A stretch of DNA of 64,000 nucleotides from UBA4782 sp034429195 (GTDB taxonomy: Bacteria > Chloroflexota > Anaerolineae > Anaerolineales > Anaerolineaceae): NCBI GenBank assembly GCA_034429195.1, contig DAOUGQ010000010.1, positions 1 to 64,000 on the forward strand. The letters are read 5' to 3'. Each line of letters opens with the position of its first letter. The first letter of the stretch is position 1. The position numbers and the translations under genes are program-made. Below, piece by piece: positions 35,565 through 45,518 of the stretch. The notes under the pieces are model-generated. The model was not told the DNA's origin. It did not search any database and saw nothing but the letters and a program-made list of their open reading frames with translations.

Positions 35565-36574
35565 GGGGCAAGGATGGTATTGAATATCCTGGCAAGTTTA
35601 ACATCCACTGCCCGCTATTATTTTTAGCCTTATTTGGAGATAACTCAATTCTCCATAACTTGGCTGAATAAATATTTGGGCAAGGTTTTATTTGGTGGTT
35701 AACTTCGGATCACCAAGTTCTGCGCCATCCAGAATTTCAAAATATAGCTTTTCTTCCAGTAAGTATTCTTTTAAAAACTCATAATAATGGATAGTCTATT
35801 GGAAAAGAATCAATGGATTAATACTCCCATGTTGGATAAGGAAAGCTGGAAAGTGCATACCTTAGTGAAGATAAATCTCAGGGTTTACTCTTTTTATTCT
35901 TCAGACATAGAAAATGAAGGATGTCTCTTCCAGGAAAGTAGAAATCTGGAAAAGAAAAGCTAGCTCATCTAGATACGTGACAAACGATCAGGTTAGCCCA
36001 CATATTTACCCATAAACAAGTGTCAGGTTATTGATTCGGTGGGAAGTCAAACAGAAAAAACTTTAGCGCACAACATTCCACTTATAGTCAGGTGATATCC
36101 AGATTGTTATTGAAGGCTTAATACGTTTTACGGGGTAACCCGGGGAAAAATAAAATTTTTGTTGATGGTGAAAAATCTTAATCGATGAGGTTTGAGTTAT
36201 TATTCACATGAATTATTAATCTTCTCAAAAATCCCTGTCATAAAGTTATTACAATATGACAAATTCATGGATGCTGGTTCAGATTAGGGAGGTACCCTTT
36301 CTCTCAAATTAAGATATCTTTGCTTAAGTTGGAATATCAACCAGTTGTAGAAAAACGCTAATTAAATGGTGGCAATATGACTGGTGAAAAGTAATCACCA
36401 AATGAAGTATGTTCTTCCACCTGATTACCCACTTCCATTCTTGTATTGATATGCTATCTATCCAGGGAAGAAATAACACAAAAAAGTATTGAACGATAGT
36501 ACTCTTCTAGATTTTTATTGAAACCCCGGGTAGGATATTGCGTTTAATGCGTATGGCAGCTTCGCTTACCTCGT
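35565..36574. other. Gene-free interval
   Basis: About 1 kb with no supportable gene on either strand. The minus-strand bases just after the corrinoid-protein stop can be read in another frame as a short basic peptide, which is probably chance. Confidence 0.5.
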
Positions 36575-37213
36575 CTACTTCCCCATCAGTCTTTTTGCCT
36601 GTATCGCAGCCTGGCTTGCATCGGATGCAAACCCATCAGCACCGATTTCTTCAGCATAAGCCTGTGTCAGTGGAGCTCCACCGACAATGATCCTGACATT
36701 CTTTCTGACGCCTTTTTCTTCAAGGAATTTGATGATCGTCTCCATATTATTCATGGTAGTCGTTAAAAGAGCAGACATGCCCACGATATCAGGGGTATGC
36801 TGGATAATAGCATCAAGGAATTTTTCTTGAGAGACATCTGTTCCCAGGTCAACGATCTGGAAACCTGCTCCTTCCATCATCATGCCAACAAGGTTCTTGC
36901 CAATATCATGCAAATCACCCTTGACGGTTCCAATGACAACCTTGCCAATGGGTTTAATATCCTGCTCGACCAATATGGGACGCAAAATACCCATGCCTGC
37001 CTGCATCGCTCGAGCCGAGATCAGCATTTCGGGCACAAAGTATTCACCTTCTTCAAATAATCGCCCGACTTCCTTCATCGAAGCAATCAAGCCATCGTTC
37101 AATAGTGCCTCAGGGTTGATCCCATCTGCAAGAGCTGATTGAACCCTTTGCATTACACAGTTTGTATCCCCATTGACTACAGCTTCGTAAATTTCTTTAA
37201 TCCTATTTTCCAT
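36575..37213 (-). CDS. Corrinoid protein (methyltransferase cognate, MtaC/MttC-like)
   Basis: A 212-residue B12-binding protein. Residues 1-85 are the helical cap domain and the rest the Rossmann-like cobalamin domain with the lower-axial-ligand motif DLHDIG (His102), the GTVKGD lead-in and the later VGGAPLT. Such proteins carry a methyl group on cobalt between two methyltransferases. The start overlaps the stop of the esterase gene (TAATG). It is the last gene of an operon with two URO-D-like methyltransferases and carbohydrate genes, which suggests demethylation of a sugar-linked compound. Confidence 0.92.
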   Translation of the reverse strand: MENRIKEIYEAVVNGDTNCVMQRVQSALADGINPEALLNDGLIASMKEVGRLFEEGEYFVPEMLISARAMQAGMGILRPILVEQDIKPIGKVVIGTVKGDLHDIGKNLVGMMMEGAGFQIVDLGTDVSQEKFLDAIIQHTPDIVGMSALLTTTMNNMETIIKFLEEKGVRKNVRIIVGGAPLTQAYAEEIGADGFASDASQAAIQAKRLMGK

Positions 37214-38274
37214 TAATTTTCTCCAGAATGAGTAGATGAGTTTCCTCGCCAGGGAAAGAGAAATTCAAGCGCTTGCGGCAGTATATTCCGCCAGGTAGTG
37301 TAATTGTGCCCACCATTGACTTCCTCATATTTGACACAGTAGCCTTTGTCAATCAAAAGCTGGTGCATTCGTTGATTTATGGAATAGAGGAAATCATATT
37401 TCCCAATATCCATCCAGATTTGAATTTGAGGAATTTGTTCCCGGTCAACGAGATCAAAAATAGAAAAATCTTCTTCATACATTCGAAATGCCCCAGATTG
37501 ACAGATTACCTTACCAAAGATTTTTGGTGCTCGAATGGCTGAGTAAAGAGCCATCATGCCACCCATTGAGGCGCCAAGGATGCAATAAGCACCAGGGTTA
37601 TCATGGATATCGATCAGGTTTAAATTTTTCTGGGCGAGAGGGATGACTTTGTTTAATACAAACGAGACTGTGCTATCGTTGCCAGCATATTCCACAAATC
37701 TTGCCCGCGCACTGGGAACTAGCGCCAACGCCAGTGGTTGGATCTTTTCCTTTTTTAACATGTTTTCGATAATCGAGACAATATAACCACGTTCTAGATA
37801 ATCATTACCATCATATGCAACCAACAATGGACTGGGCTCTTCCGTTTTGGGCTGATAGAGATAGATCTTTCTGCTCGAGTCAACTAATCTTATATCATCA
37901 ATAATTTGATATTCTTTCAAATCTTTGTAAGAATTCTTTTTAATGGCATACTCTGATGGCTTTGCTTCTGGCATATAGAAATAATTGTTGATATCGCCTG
38001 TCCCGTTATCAGCTCTTTGATGGTTTTTTGGATCTAAAACACGTTTTCCGTTGACAAAAAAGGAATATTCCATATAAGCATCTATGGGAAACTCAAGCGT
38101 GGTTATCCACATGCCAGGAGTGTATTGATCCAGACCAATCCCATGAGAGAAATCCCAATTATTAAAATCACCAATTAATATAGGTTGTTGTTTGCTGCGA
38201 AAAAGAAAGGTGACCTTATTCCCTTCGATCAGCGGAGTTTTTGTGGGGATGGTTTCATGTTCGCGTATATTCAT
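37213..38274 (-). CDS. Enterochelin-esterase-like hydrolase with N-terminal glycan-binding-like domain
   Basis: A 353-residue cytoplasmic protein. Residues 15-95 resemble a CBM48/E-set domain (FLFRSKQQPILIGDFNNWDF). Residues 115-345 are an alpha/beta hydrolase of the esterase-D/enterochelin-esterase type with nucleophile Ser236 in GASMGG, an Asp in the IWMDIGKYDF region and the catalytic His in GGHNYTTW. It has no signal peptide. Its place between GH13 and corrinoid genes suggests removal of an ester group from an imported oligosaccharide. Confidence 0.85.
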   Translation of the reverse strand: MNIREHETIPTKTPLIEGNKVTFLFRSKQQPILIGDFNNWDFSHGIGLDQYTPGMWITTLEFPIDAYMEYSFFVNGKRVLDPKNHQRADNGTGDINNYFYMPEAKPSEYAIKKNSYKDLKEYQIIDDIRLVDSSRKIYLYQPKTEEPSPLLVAYDGNDYLERGYIVSIIENMLKKEKIQPLALALVPSARARFVEYAGNDSTVSFVLNKVIPLAQKNLNLIDIHDNPGAYCILGASMGGMMALYSAIRAPKIFGKVICQSGAFRMYEEDFSIFDLVDREQIPQIQIWMDIGKYDFLYSINQRMHQLLIDKGYCVKYEEVNGGHNYTTWRNILPQALEFLFPWRGNSSTHSGEN

Positions 38275-38293
38275 GCTATCTCCGTCTCATACA

Positions 38294-40069
38294 TCAACGT
38301 AAGATCAAACCCGATATTGGTGCAAGATCAATCCATTTATTCATCTGTTTCTCTCCAATGCGTTCTTTTTGTGTAGAGAAAATAACCGTAGACCATGAAA
38401 AAGGGATCTCAATCTGCTGTGATGTTTCTGATGTATTGAATAAACAGAATAATTTTGAGCCTGCATCCTGTCTTGAATAACAGAAGCATTCTCTGTTTTC
38501 CAGGACAAGTTCCCAATCTCCATACCGTAAAGAGGCTTCATTCTTTCGCAAAGAGATAAGTGATCTGTAGAAATCAACCAGCTCTGTGTCTTGAGCCTCA
38601 CCCCAGAGCATGGGAAGGCGAGCTTCCTCTAACACGCCAAAACCTCCACGATATTCACGGGTTCCTTTGTTTTGCGTAAGTCCCACCTCAGTACCGTAGT
38701 AGATCATTGGACAATTTCTTAATGTGAATTGGCACAAAGCAGCCAGTTTCAATGCCTTTTTATTATTTCCAGCACCCCATAAGAACCGATCCATGTCATG
38801 ATTATCAAGAAAACACGGTCGCGAAAATTCCCTATGAAACATTGCTTGATGCCCTCGCAAAAACGAAGTAAATTTTTCCACTGACCATACATGTGTAGCA
38901 AAAGTCTGGCGGAGGGCTTCAAGAAGAACAAAGTCAAGGCAGCCATCCAGCAATCCTTCAAATGTTGCCTGGGCATTGATCGAGTCGACAACTTCTCCAA
39001 TAGTCCAGCAATCAGGTTTTACTTTACGAGTAGCAAGTCGAAAATCTGCCCAAAAATCTGGGGTTGGTCCGATGGCGTAATCCAGCCTCAACCCATCAAC
39101 ACCAAACTCAAGCCAATAGCAGGCAGAATCGATGATGTGCTTGCGCGCGCCAGCGTTTCGTAAGTTGATTTTTGGCATCGCGCCAATATCAAAGAAGCGA
39201 TCATACTGATCTGGATAATGGGAAAATATGTACCATTCTCGAAATTGGCTTTCAGGGTTTGAGATCGCTTGTTGAAAAGTTGGATGTTGGTCTGACCAAT
39301 GATTGGGAACAAAATCAAGGATCAGACGCATACCACGCCCGTGGACATCATCCAACAGGTTCTTAAAATCCTTTTTCGAGCCAATCACAGGGTCAATTTC
39401 GAAATAATCCGTAGCGTTATACCGATGATGGTTATCTGCTGGGAAAATTGGACTCAAATAAAGTACGTTGATTCCCAGATTCTGCAAGTAATCCAAACGG
39501 CTCTGTATTCCCTGTAAATTTCCTCCATAAATATCTTGAATACTTCCCACCTTGTTCCATTCCTTCCCAGGCGAGGTGGAAAAGCGATCTATCATAATGT
39601 GATAGATCACAGCATCTTTTACCCAGAGAGGTTCTGAATATTCGTCCACTGCATAGGCATAATAAGCGCCATTATCAGCATAGATCAGGTCTCCCGAAAA
39701 TGTTTTACAGCATATCTGGTATCGGACAACGGTCTGATCAGGCTGCCCCGGAAGAGTGCAAGAAAAAGTATGAACATATCCCCAGGTCAGATCATCCCAT
39801 TCAACTTTCACCCAATGCATAGGCTCTACAAAACCATGAATACTATTTTCTTCATTACCTTCTGGGTCTTGCCCATCTGTTGAGTAATATACCCAGGCAT
39901 CCCTTACATCCTGGTCTTGCCCAACAGTAATTGTCAGTGTTACTGCTTCACCTGGGCGTGGATCCAATGGAAATCGGTTGGATTGGTGAGAGATTTCAAG
40001 ATGGGTCTGCTTGTAGTGTTTTAATCGCAGTGAATCGGTATCCATCGTGCCAAAGATAAAATCATCCAT
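38294..40069 (-). CDS. GH13 alpha-amylase-family glycosidase (neopullulanase/cyclomaltodextrinase-like)
   Basis: A 591-residue intracellular glycoside hydrolase. An N-terminal beta-sandwich (about residues 15-125) precedes the TIM barrel. Catalytic residues are visible: nucleophile Asp330 (DGLRLDYA), acid/base Glu359 (IGEVVDS) and Asp425 (DNHDMDR). A C-terminal beta domain ends the protein. I start at ATG 40069, whose A is shared with the stop of the methyltransferase gene (TAATG), with GGAGGG upstream; a longer frame to 40093 only retranslates that gene. It should cut alpha-glucans imported by the operon's ABC system. Confidence 0.93.
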   Translation of the reverse strand: MDDFIFGTMDTDSLRLKHYKQTHLEISHQSNRFPLDPRPGEAVTLTITVGQDQDVRDAWVYYSTDGQDPEGNEENSIHGFVEPMHWVKVEWDDLTWGYVHTFSCTLPGQPDQTVVRYQICCKTFSGDLIYADNGAYYAYAVDEYSEPLWVKDAVIYHIMIDRFSTSPGKEWNKVGSIQDIYGGNLQGIQSRLDYLQNLGINVLYLSPIFPADNHHRYNATDYFEIDPVIGSKKDFKNLLDDVHGRGMRLILDFVPNHWSDQHPTFQQAISNPESQFREWYIFSHYPDQYDRFFDIGAMPKINLRNAGARKHIIDSACYWLEFGVDGLRLDYAIGPTPDFWADFRLATRKVKPDCWTIGEVVDSINAQATFEGLLDGCLDFVLLEALRQTFATHVWSVEKFTSFLRGHQAMFHREFSRPCFLDNHDMDRFLWGAGNNKKALKLAALCQFTLRNCPMIYYGTEVGLTQNKGTREYRGGFGVLEEARLPMLWGEAQDTELVDFYRSLISLRKNEASLRYGDWELVLENRECFCYSRQDAGSKLFCLFNTSETSQQIEIPFSWSTVIFSTQKERIGEKQMNKWIDLAPISGLILR

Positions 40070-41136
40070 TACTTCACCCTCCCCCTCACCCATTCGACCA
40101 ATTCTTTCCCTTCTTTGGCATCCGAAACCTCACACGCAAAAGTTATGTTACATTCATCAATAATCGACTCAAAACTCTTGATCAATTCGTCTGGAGTGCA
40201 TCCTATGGTCAAGGGAACTCCACTGACACGTGGTAATAACCATTCCAGTCGATCAAAACCACGAGGAATATTTGGATCGTCAGAAACTTGTATCCCAAGT
40301 AATTTATCTAATTTGGCTATCTCCGGGATACTTCTATATCCAAGAGAGTGAGTATGGATCTGTCCAAAGCCAAAAGCATGGATCACCTTCTGAGTATATG
40401 GACGGGCAAATTCAGCATATGTTTTTGGAGAGATAAGGCAGGCAATGTCTTCTGACATGCAGATTGTGCCCGGTTTCAGCCAGGCACCAGCAATATTGCC
40501 GCCAAAATTTTCCCCTGTGATCTTTCGTAAAATCGTACCAATCCAGATGATCGCATCGGCACAAAAATTCATGAACTCATGAACCTGCTCGGGCGACTCT
40601 TTAAAATCGATGAATAAAGCTTCACCACGCAATGAATGAGCCAGATCAAGTGGTGAATAGAAACCACGAATGATCGGAATTGGACCGGATGCTGTTTGTT
40701 TGACTAAATATGACAGTGCCCTCTCCATAATTTTTACCCAATACGCATCCCGGCATAGTGAAAATCCTTTCATATCCTCCAGAGATTTCATTACAGGTGC
40801 TGCCCATGAAGTATCTTCGGTAAATATCACTTCTCCAGCAATAAAAGCACTGTAATCCCCAATTCCAAAATTCGGTCCGAAAGTAGGGATTAAATCATCT
40901 TGAATATCAATCATTTTTTCAAGAGCTGATGCGTAGTTACGTAGGCAAATATCCAGATATTCTTCCATTTGAGTATTCAAATCGATCTTGTTCAGGGCAG
41001 GAACCGGTTCAGAATCTGGTACACAGGGCATAGCATAGATCATCGCATGTCCTGGTTCTTTTGTTTCATAAAGCGCCTGGTAGCGTGAAATGACATCTTC
41101 AAGGTTAGGTTTGTAATAGTGGATCTCTTTAAACAC
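40069..41136 (-). CDS. URO-D-superfamily methyltransferase, copy A (divergent)
   Basis: A 355-residue protein of the uroporphyrinogen-decarboxylase/MtaA superfamily, whose non-heme members move methyl groups to or from corrinoid proteins. Family blocks include GAWLKPGTICMSEDIACLISPKTYAEFARPY. At the zinc-ligand position it reads IHTHSLGYR, without the Cys of the usual H-x-C-G motif, and no later C-x-P motif is seen, so metal binding must differ. It is coupled to the GH13 gene through TAATG. It may be the substrate-specific methyltransferase (MT1) of a corrinoid system. Confidence 0.85.
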   Translation of the reverse strand: MFKEIHYYKPNLEDVISRYQALYETKEPGHAMIYAMPCVPDSEPVPALNKIDLNTQMEEYLDICLRNYASALEKMIDIQDDLIPTFGPNFGIGDYSAFIAGEVIFTEDTSWAAPVMKSLEDMKGFSLCRDAYWVKIMERALSYLVKQTASGPIPIIRGFYSPLDLAHSLRGEALFIDFKESPEQVHEFMNFCADAIIWIGTILRKITGENFGGNIAGAWLKPGTICMSEDIACLISPKTYAEFARPYTQKVIHAFGFGQIHTHSLGYRSIPEIAKLDKLLGIQVSDDPNIPRGFDRLEWLLPRVSGVPLTIGCTPDELIKSFESIIDECNITFACEVSDAKEGKELVEWVRGRVK

Positions 41137-41151
41137 TCTTCCTCCAATAAA

Positions 41152-42258
41152 CTAGGAATTCTTCATCGAAATTGCTTCATCTACCATTGCCAGGTAATTT
41201 TCAATGGGAACATAATCAGGGATCGAATTTCCGGATCCAATGGCAAATCTTCCGCGTGACTCACAAACCTCAAGGATATTTCGCACGCGATTTCGAATTT
41301 GATCTTGTTTTGCCTTCGCCAGGAAATTCACATCCAATCCTCCCAATACAGCAATTTTTCCGTTAAACATCTCCTGGAATTTCTCAACCTGAATGATCGC
41401 GTCTTCAAATGAATGCTTACCATCAATACCAACTGTCTCTATCAAATCAGGCATAATCTTCATTACATTCCCACAAGAATGAAGAAAATAAGGAACTCCC
41501 CTGGCATGAGCCATACCAGCAACTTGCTTGTGAAAAGGGAGAAAATATTTCCTTAAATCATTGGGAGAAATAATGGTTGCACTTCGGAACCCCATATCAT
41601 CACCAGGGAAAATCGCTGCAAGGCGATTAAAATCCATTATGTTGCGGTAGAAAGCCAGCTGAATTTCGCTGATCTTTTGCGTTACTGCATCAACCAGGTC
41701 TGGCTGGTCATACAGAAAGTAGCAAAGCTTTTCAATAGAAAAGATCCATGAGACACGCTCAAATAATCCCCCTCCATGCGCTAAAGCCAATCCCATTCCC
41801 TCTGGAAGATGATCATTGAGATATTCAAAAGCAAAATAATCAACTTCTTCTGCTTTGGGAAATTTATAGGTATCGAAATCTTCCCATGAGGTGATGGCTC
41901 CAATGCTTTCTTCTGCCCAGGATCGGGTAGTATTTGAATCCTTTACCGTATTCGTTGTTATCCGCGCAGACCCTGGATAATCTGGTGCCGCCTCAAAACG
42001 CATCATGTCATACCCCATACTATGCCAGAAGAAGATCAGGTTATCGAGATATTTTTTTTGAGACTCACGATCAGAACCCGGATCTACCCATTCCCGTTGG
42101 AATACATCAATAACGATCCTTTTCATTACCGGTTCATCCACGATAAACTCAACCATAGGTGCAGGATAACGCTTGGTTTTTCCAAGCAAATAATCTATAA
42201 AACGGTGAATGTCTGGATTTGGTGTAAACGATTTGAGATGAGGAAACATCGAGAGCAT
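41152..42258 (-). CDS. URO-D-superfamily methyltransferase, copy B
   Basis: A 368-residue URO-D/MtaA-type protein. The zinc-like motif is present (FLHSCGNVM), and the C-terminal block reads FAIGSGNSIPDYVPIENYLAMV, in which a Ser replaces the third Cys seen in MtaA. I start at 42258, 5 bp after the permease stop with AAAGGA upstream; the longer frame to 42318 overlaps the permease gene. With copy A and the corrinoid protein it makes a complete MT1/corrinoid/MT2 set, though which copy plays which part is unknown. Confidence 0.85.
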   Translation of the reverse strand: MLSMFPHLKSFTPNPDIHRFIDYLLGKTKRYPAPMVEFIVDEPVMKRIVIDVFQREWVDPGSDRESQKKYLDNLIFFWHSMGYDMMRFEAAPDYPGSARITTNTVKDSNTTRSWAEESIGAITSWEDFDTYKFPKAEEVDYFAFEYLNDHLPEGMGLALAHGGGLFERVSWIFSIEKLCYFLYDQPDLVDAVTQKISEIQLAFYRNIMDFNRLAAIFPGDDMGFRSATIISPNDLRKYFLPFHKQVAGMAHARGVPYFLHSCGNVMKIMPDLIETVGIDGKHSFEDAIIQVEKFQEMFNGKIAVLGGLDVNFLAKAKQDQIRNRVRNILEVCESRGRFAIGSGNSIPDYVPIENYLAMVDEAISMKNS

Positions 42259-42262
42259 AAGA

Positions 42263-43105
42263 TCATCCTTTGATTGCACCATTAACCAAACCCTGCACCA
42301 GGTATTTTTGTAATGCATAAAATATGATCATAATTGGAATGCACGCCAGAATAGCTGCTGCAGCAAACATTGACCAGTTCGCGGCATATGCCTGCGTAAA
42401 GAAGCGCATACCAAGGGCCACTGTGTAATGCTCATTACCACTCATAACAATGGAAACGAGCAAATAATCATTAAAGAAGCTGATTATATTGAATATGAAA
42501 ACAACCACAACCATTGGCATTGCCAGCGGTAAAGCAATTTTTATAAAAGTCTGCCATTCATTGGCACCATCGATGTAAGCGGATTCATCCAGATCTCGCG
42601 GAATTGAGTCAAAATAGCCGCGCATCAACCAGGCATTGAATGGAATGGAAAACCCGCCATACACCAGGATCAACCCAACCAGCTTATTGAGTAGTTGTAG
42701 ATGTTGCAACACCTGGTAAATTGCTACAATCGTGGCAGTCGCAGGTAACATCTGAATAAGGATGAGCGCTAAAAGTCCATAGCGTCTTCCAGGAAATTTA
42801 AAGCGAGAAAATGCATAAGCCATTGTTATGGTAAAGAATAAAGAAAGCAAACTTCCCCCTAAACATGCAATTGCACTGTTCTTCATCCAAATTATGAAAT
42901 CAGTATTTATGAGCAAATTTTTAAAATTCACCAATGTTACCGTAGTAGGTATGAGAGAGGTGGAGAACAAAGAAGCACTCTTTCCAAAAGAAGCAGTCAC
43001 AATCCAATAGATCGGAAAAAGCGTAGCCAGACAGGCAATGATCAACAACAGCCTGCAAAAGTTAGTGGTAATAAAAGTAGATGTTTTTCTAGACAGGGGT
43101 TTCAT
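42263..43105 (-). CDS. Maltodextrin-type ABC permease (MalG-like)
   Basis: A 280-residue inner-membrane permease with 6 helices. The EAA loop is seen at about residues 175-195 (DESAYIDGANEWQTFIKIALPLAMP). I start at ATG 43105 because GGAGG lies just upstream and the ATG overlaps the stop of the partner permease by 4 bp. With the MalF-like protein it forms the channel of a CUT1-type importer. No ATPase gene is in the operon, so a shared ATPase encoded elsewhere is expected, as is common for CUT1 systems. Confidence 0.92.
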   Translation of the reverse strand: MKPLSRKTSTFITTNFCRLLLIIACLATLFPIYWIVTASFGKSASLFSTSLIPTTVTLVNFKNLLINTDFIIWMKNSAIACLGGSLLSLFFTITMAYAFSRFKFPGRRYGLLALILIQMLPATATIVAIYQVLQHLQLLNKLVGLILVYGGFSIPFNAWLMRGYFDSIPRDLDESAYIDGANEWQTFIKIALPLAMPMVVVVFIFNIISFFNDYLLVSIVMSGNEHYTVALGMRFFTQAYAANWSMFAAAAILACIPIMIIFYALQKYLVQGLVNGAIKG

Positions 43106-44040
43106 ACATCCACCTCCTTGAATGCACCAGTGAGCTTTGTGTTGATCAATGTGAGGGTTCCTACGATTATGAATAGGATCAAACCACAAGCTGCAGCCAT
43201 GCCATAATCAAAGCTGGCACTCGCAAATGCCATTTTGTACATATAAGTTGAAAGCAGATCGGTTGAACCTACCAGAGTTGATGTTTTTACAAAAGGGCTA
43301 CCTTCAGTAAGCAGGAAAATCACACCAAAATTTCCGAACTGCATGGCAAAACCTGATATTATCAATGGAAGAGTGGCAGATTTCAATAATGGGAAGGTAA
43401 TGTTCCAGAAAGATTGCCATAAGTTTGCACCATCCACTTTCCCTGCATCGTATAATTCATCCGGGATACTTTGTAAAGCCCCCAGACAGGTAATCATCAT
43501 AAACGGGAATGCAATCCAGATATTAACGATGAGACAGGTTATTCTCGCGGTCAATGGCTCAGTAAGCCAGGGTACGGCAGCAATATTAAAGATGGCAAGA
43601 AAACGATTGATCGGTCCAAAAGAAGAATTAAGCAACCCTTTCCAGGTCAACACCGTCAGTGTGGACGGAAGCGCCCAGGGGAGGATGAGCAACATCCGGT
43701 AAAAATTTCTCTCTCGGATATTTTTATTTGTTAATAAGAGAGCCAGAAGTAAACCAATGGAAAATGATAAAAATGTTGAAAGAATTGCCCAGATAGTAGT
43801 CCAGGAAAGAACGCCTAAAAACTCACCCTGTGCACTGCCAATAAAAATGCGACGAAAGTTGAGCAGTCCATTGAACTTGTAATCTGCCAGGTGAGTAAGA
43901 GAATAATTGGTGAAAGCAAAATAGATCGTTAAAATACCCGGTATTACAACGGCCATCAACATGGCAATCAATCCTGGTGAGATGAACAAATAGGGAATTG
44001 CCCTCCTTTTGCTTGCCTTCTTTTGGATTGCTGAAACCAT
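43102..44040 (-). CDS. Maltodextrin-type ABC permease (MalF-like)
   Basis: A 312-residue permease with 6 hydrophobic helices. The N-terminus RAIPYLFISPGLIAML and the EAA loop (DELYDAGKVDGANLWQSFWN) are typical of the first CUT1 permease. It overlaps the MalG-like gene by 4 bp (ATGA). A strong hairpin separates it from the binding-protein gene upstream. Confidence 0.92.
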   Translation of the reverse strand: MVSAIQKKASKRRAIPYLFISPGLIAMLMAVVIPGILTIYFAFTNYSLTHLADYKFNGLLNFRRIFIGSAQGEFLGVLSWTTIWAILSTFLSFSIGLLLALLLTNKNIRERNFYRMLLILPWALPSTLTVLTWKGLLNSSFGPINRFLAIFNIAAVPWLTEPLTARITCLIVNIWIAFPFMMITCLGALQSIPDELYDAGKVDGANLWQSFWNITFPLLKSATLPLIISGFAMQFGNFGVIFLLTEGSPFVKTSTLVGSTDLLSTYMYKMAFASASFDYGMAAACGLILFIIVGTLTLINTKLTGAFKEVDV

Positions 44041-44059
44041 GTTTTCCTCCTTATTGAAA

Positions 44060-44092
44060 AACCTGGAGGGGATATACTTTCCCCTCCAGGTT
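44060..44092 (-). terminator. Intercistronic hairpin after binding-protein gene
   Basis: A perfect 12-bp inverted repeat (AACCTGGAGGGG and complement) with a 9-nt loop lies between the binding-protein and MalF-like genes. In such operons a hairpin here usually gives partial termination or mRNA stabilisation, so that more binding protein than permease is made. Confidence 0.8.
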
Positions 44093-44111
44093 CGAACAGA
44101 GAGAAAATCAA

Positions 44112-45425
44112 CTATTTATTCTCTTCGATGGTTTGTAGGATCAATGCTTGTGCATCTGTGAGTGCCTGTTCAACAGTTGCATCACCATGAACTGCTGCCT
44201 GGAACGCTGCTGTGGCAGGAGCCCAAACGAAATTCATCTCGTTAATGCTGGGCAGGACTTCGCTATTATTTAGCTGTGATACCCAACCATTAAATTCAGG
44301 AGTAGCTTGCAATGCAGGATCTTGTGCAACAGGTCCATACACTGGGATATTGCCATTATTCGCTTGATAGAGAGGTAATGGCAGATTCTTACCCATATAA
44401 ATAGCGAGATCGGCTGCCACATCCTGATTCTTTGACTGGCTGCTGACAGAGAAACCAGTGAAAGTAGCGAAAGGTCTAGGAGCTTGCCCATTGGGAGTGG
44501 TTGGGATAGGTGCCACACCAACATCAACGCCTGCAGCTATATAAGAAGGAACCATCGCTGGATTGGTAATGATCATGCCTACTTTGCCTTCAGAGAAGAG
44601 GCTGTTCATAACATCAGCCGTAGTATCAGCGGGCATTAATTTTTCTTTATTAACAAAGTCTGTTACATAGGTTAGTCCTTCGATCGCACCTTCATTGGCA
44701 AGACCGATGTCAGCCACATCATACCCGGTACCAGTCCATTTGAAGATATAACCACCGTATGCTGCAATAAATGGATAGCTGTAATAGAAGGAGTCAACTT
44801 GATAGAGGAATCCATATTGGTCCCCTGTAGTCAATGACTTTGCCATACTGATCAGTTCATCCATGGTCGTAGGAGCAGTTGGTACTAATGCTTTATTATA
44901 GACAAGAGCCATCGTATCTCCTGCAAACGGGATACCCAAAAGGTGCCCATCCAGAGTAAAGGAATCAAGAGAGTTCTGGCTGTAATTGGCTTTTTCTTCG
45001 TCAGTGAGATAACTTTCCAACGGTATGATCAATTGACCAGCATAATGACCACCGATGTAGTTGTTGATGTTCATGAAAATATCAGGTCCTTCGCCAGCCG
45101 GGATTGCCTGGGGGATCTTGTTAAGCATTTCGAACTGATTTCCTTCAGTGACAACAACCGTATTGCCGGTTTCCGCAGCCCACTGTTCTGCGACTGCTTT
45201 CACAGTTTCCATGGCATCCATGCCAACTCGATCGATGATCCAAAGATTGATCGTTACCGGGTCTTTGGCTACTTCAGTAGTAGCTTCCACAGGTGCTTCC
45301 GTTGCCTCAGCCACTGCTTCAGTGCTGGCTGCGGGGGTAGCTTTAGGAGCACAAGATGCAAATAAACTGGCAATCATCACCAGAGTAAAAAGAACCATAC
45401 CGTAATGCATGAATTTTCTAGACAT
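44112..45425 (-). CDS. Carbohydrate-binding lipoprotein of CUT1 ABC importer (MalE-like)
   Basis: A 437-residue extracellular binding protein. A signal peptide ends at the lipobox FASC (Cys about residue 25), followed by an Ala/Thr/Glu/Val-rich linker to about residue 55. The mature domain shows INLWIIDRVGMDAMETVK, the PDIFMNINNYIGG hinge region, and GIPFAGDTMALVYNKAL and GMIITNPAM motifs as in maltose-binding proteins. It should bind an oligosaccharide for the two permeases downstream. Confidence 0.93.
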   Translation of the reverse strand: MSRKFMHYGMVLFTLVMIASLFASCAPKATPAASTEAVAEATEAPVEATTEVAKDPVTINLWIIDRVGMDAMETVKAVAEQWAAETGNTVVVTEGNQFEMLNKIPQAIPAGEGPDIFMNINNYIGGHYAGQLIIPLESYLTDEEKANYSQNSLDSFTLDGHLLGIPFAGDTMALVYNKALVPTAPTTMDELISMAKSLTTGDQYGFLYQVDSFYYSYPFIAAYGGYIFKWTGTGYDVADIGLANEGAIEGLTYVTDFVNKEKLMPADTTADVMNSLFSEGKVGMIITNPAMVPSYIAAGVDVGVAPIPTTPNGQAPRPFATFTGFSVSSQSKNQDVAADLAIYMGKNLPLPLYQANNGNIPVYGPVAQDPALQATPEFNGWVSQLNNSEVLPSINEMNFVWAPATAAFQAAVHGDATVEQALTDAQALILQTIEENK

Positions 45426-45518
45426 ATCTCTCCTCCAGAAGGAATTTTTTTGATGATCGATACTGAAAGCGAATGAGATCTGAGTGTTTTCTTTGATCAG
45501 TACCCTCCTTTTTTGGAT

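Noticed and set aside
40070..40093. Eight-residue extension of the GH13 protein (MGEGEGEV)
   Set aside because: It is an out-of-frame reading of the end of the methyltransferase gene; the TAATG start with GGAGGG is better.
42259..42318. Longer start of URO-D methyltransferase copy B
   Set aside because: It overlaps the end of the permease gene in another frame and lacks a ribosome binding site.
45426..45518. Separate promoter or LacI site before the binding-protein gene
   Set aside because: No TTAAGCGCTTAA-like palindrome or good -35/-10 pair was found there.
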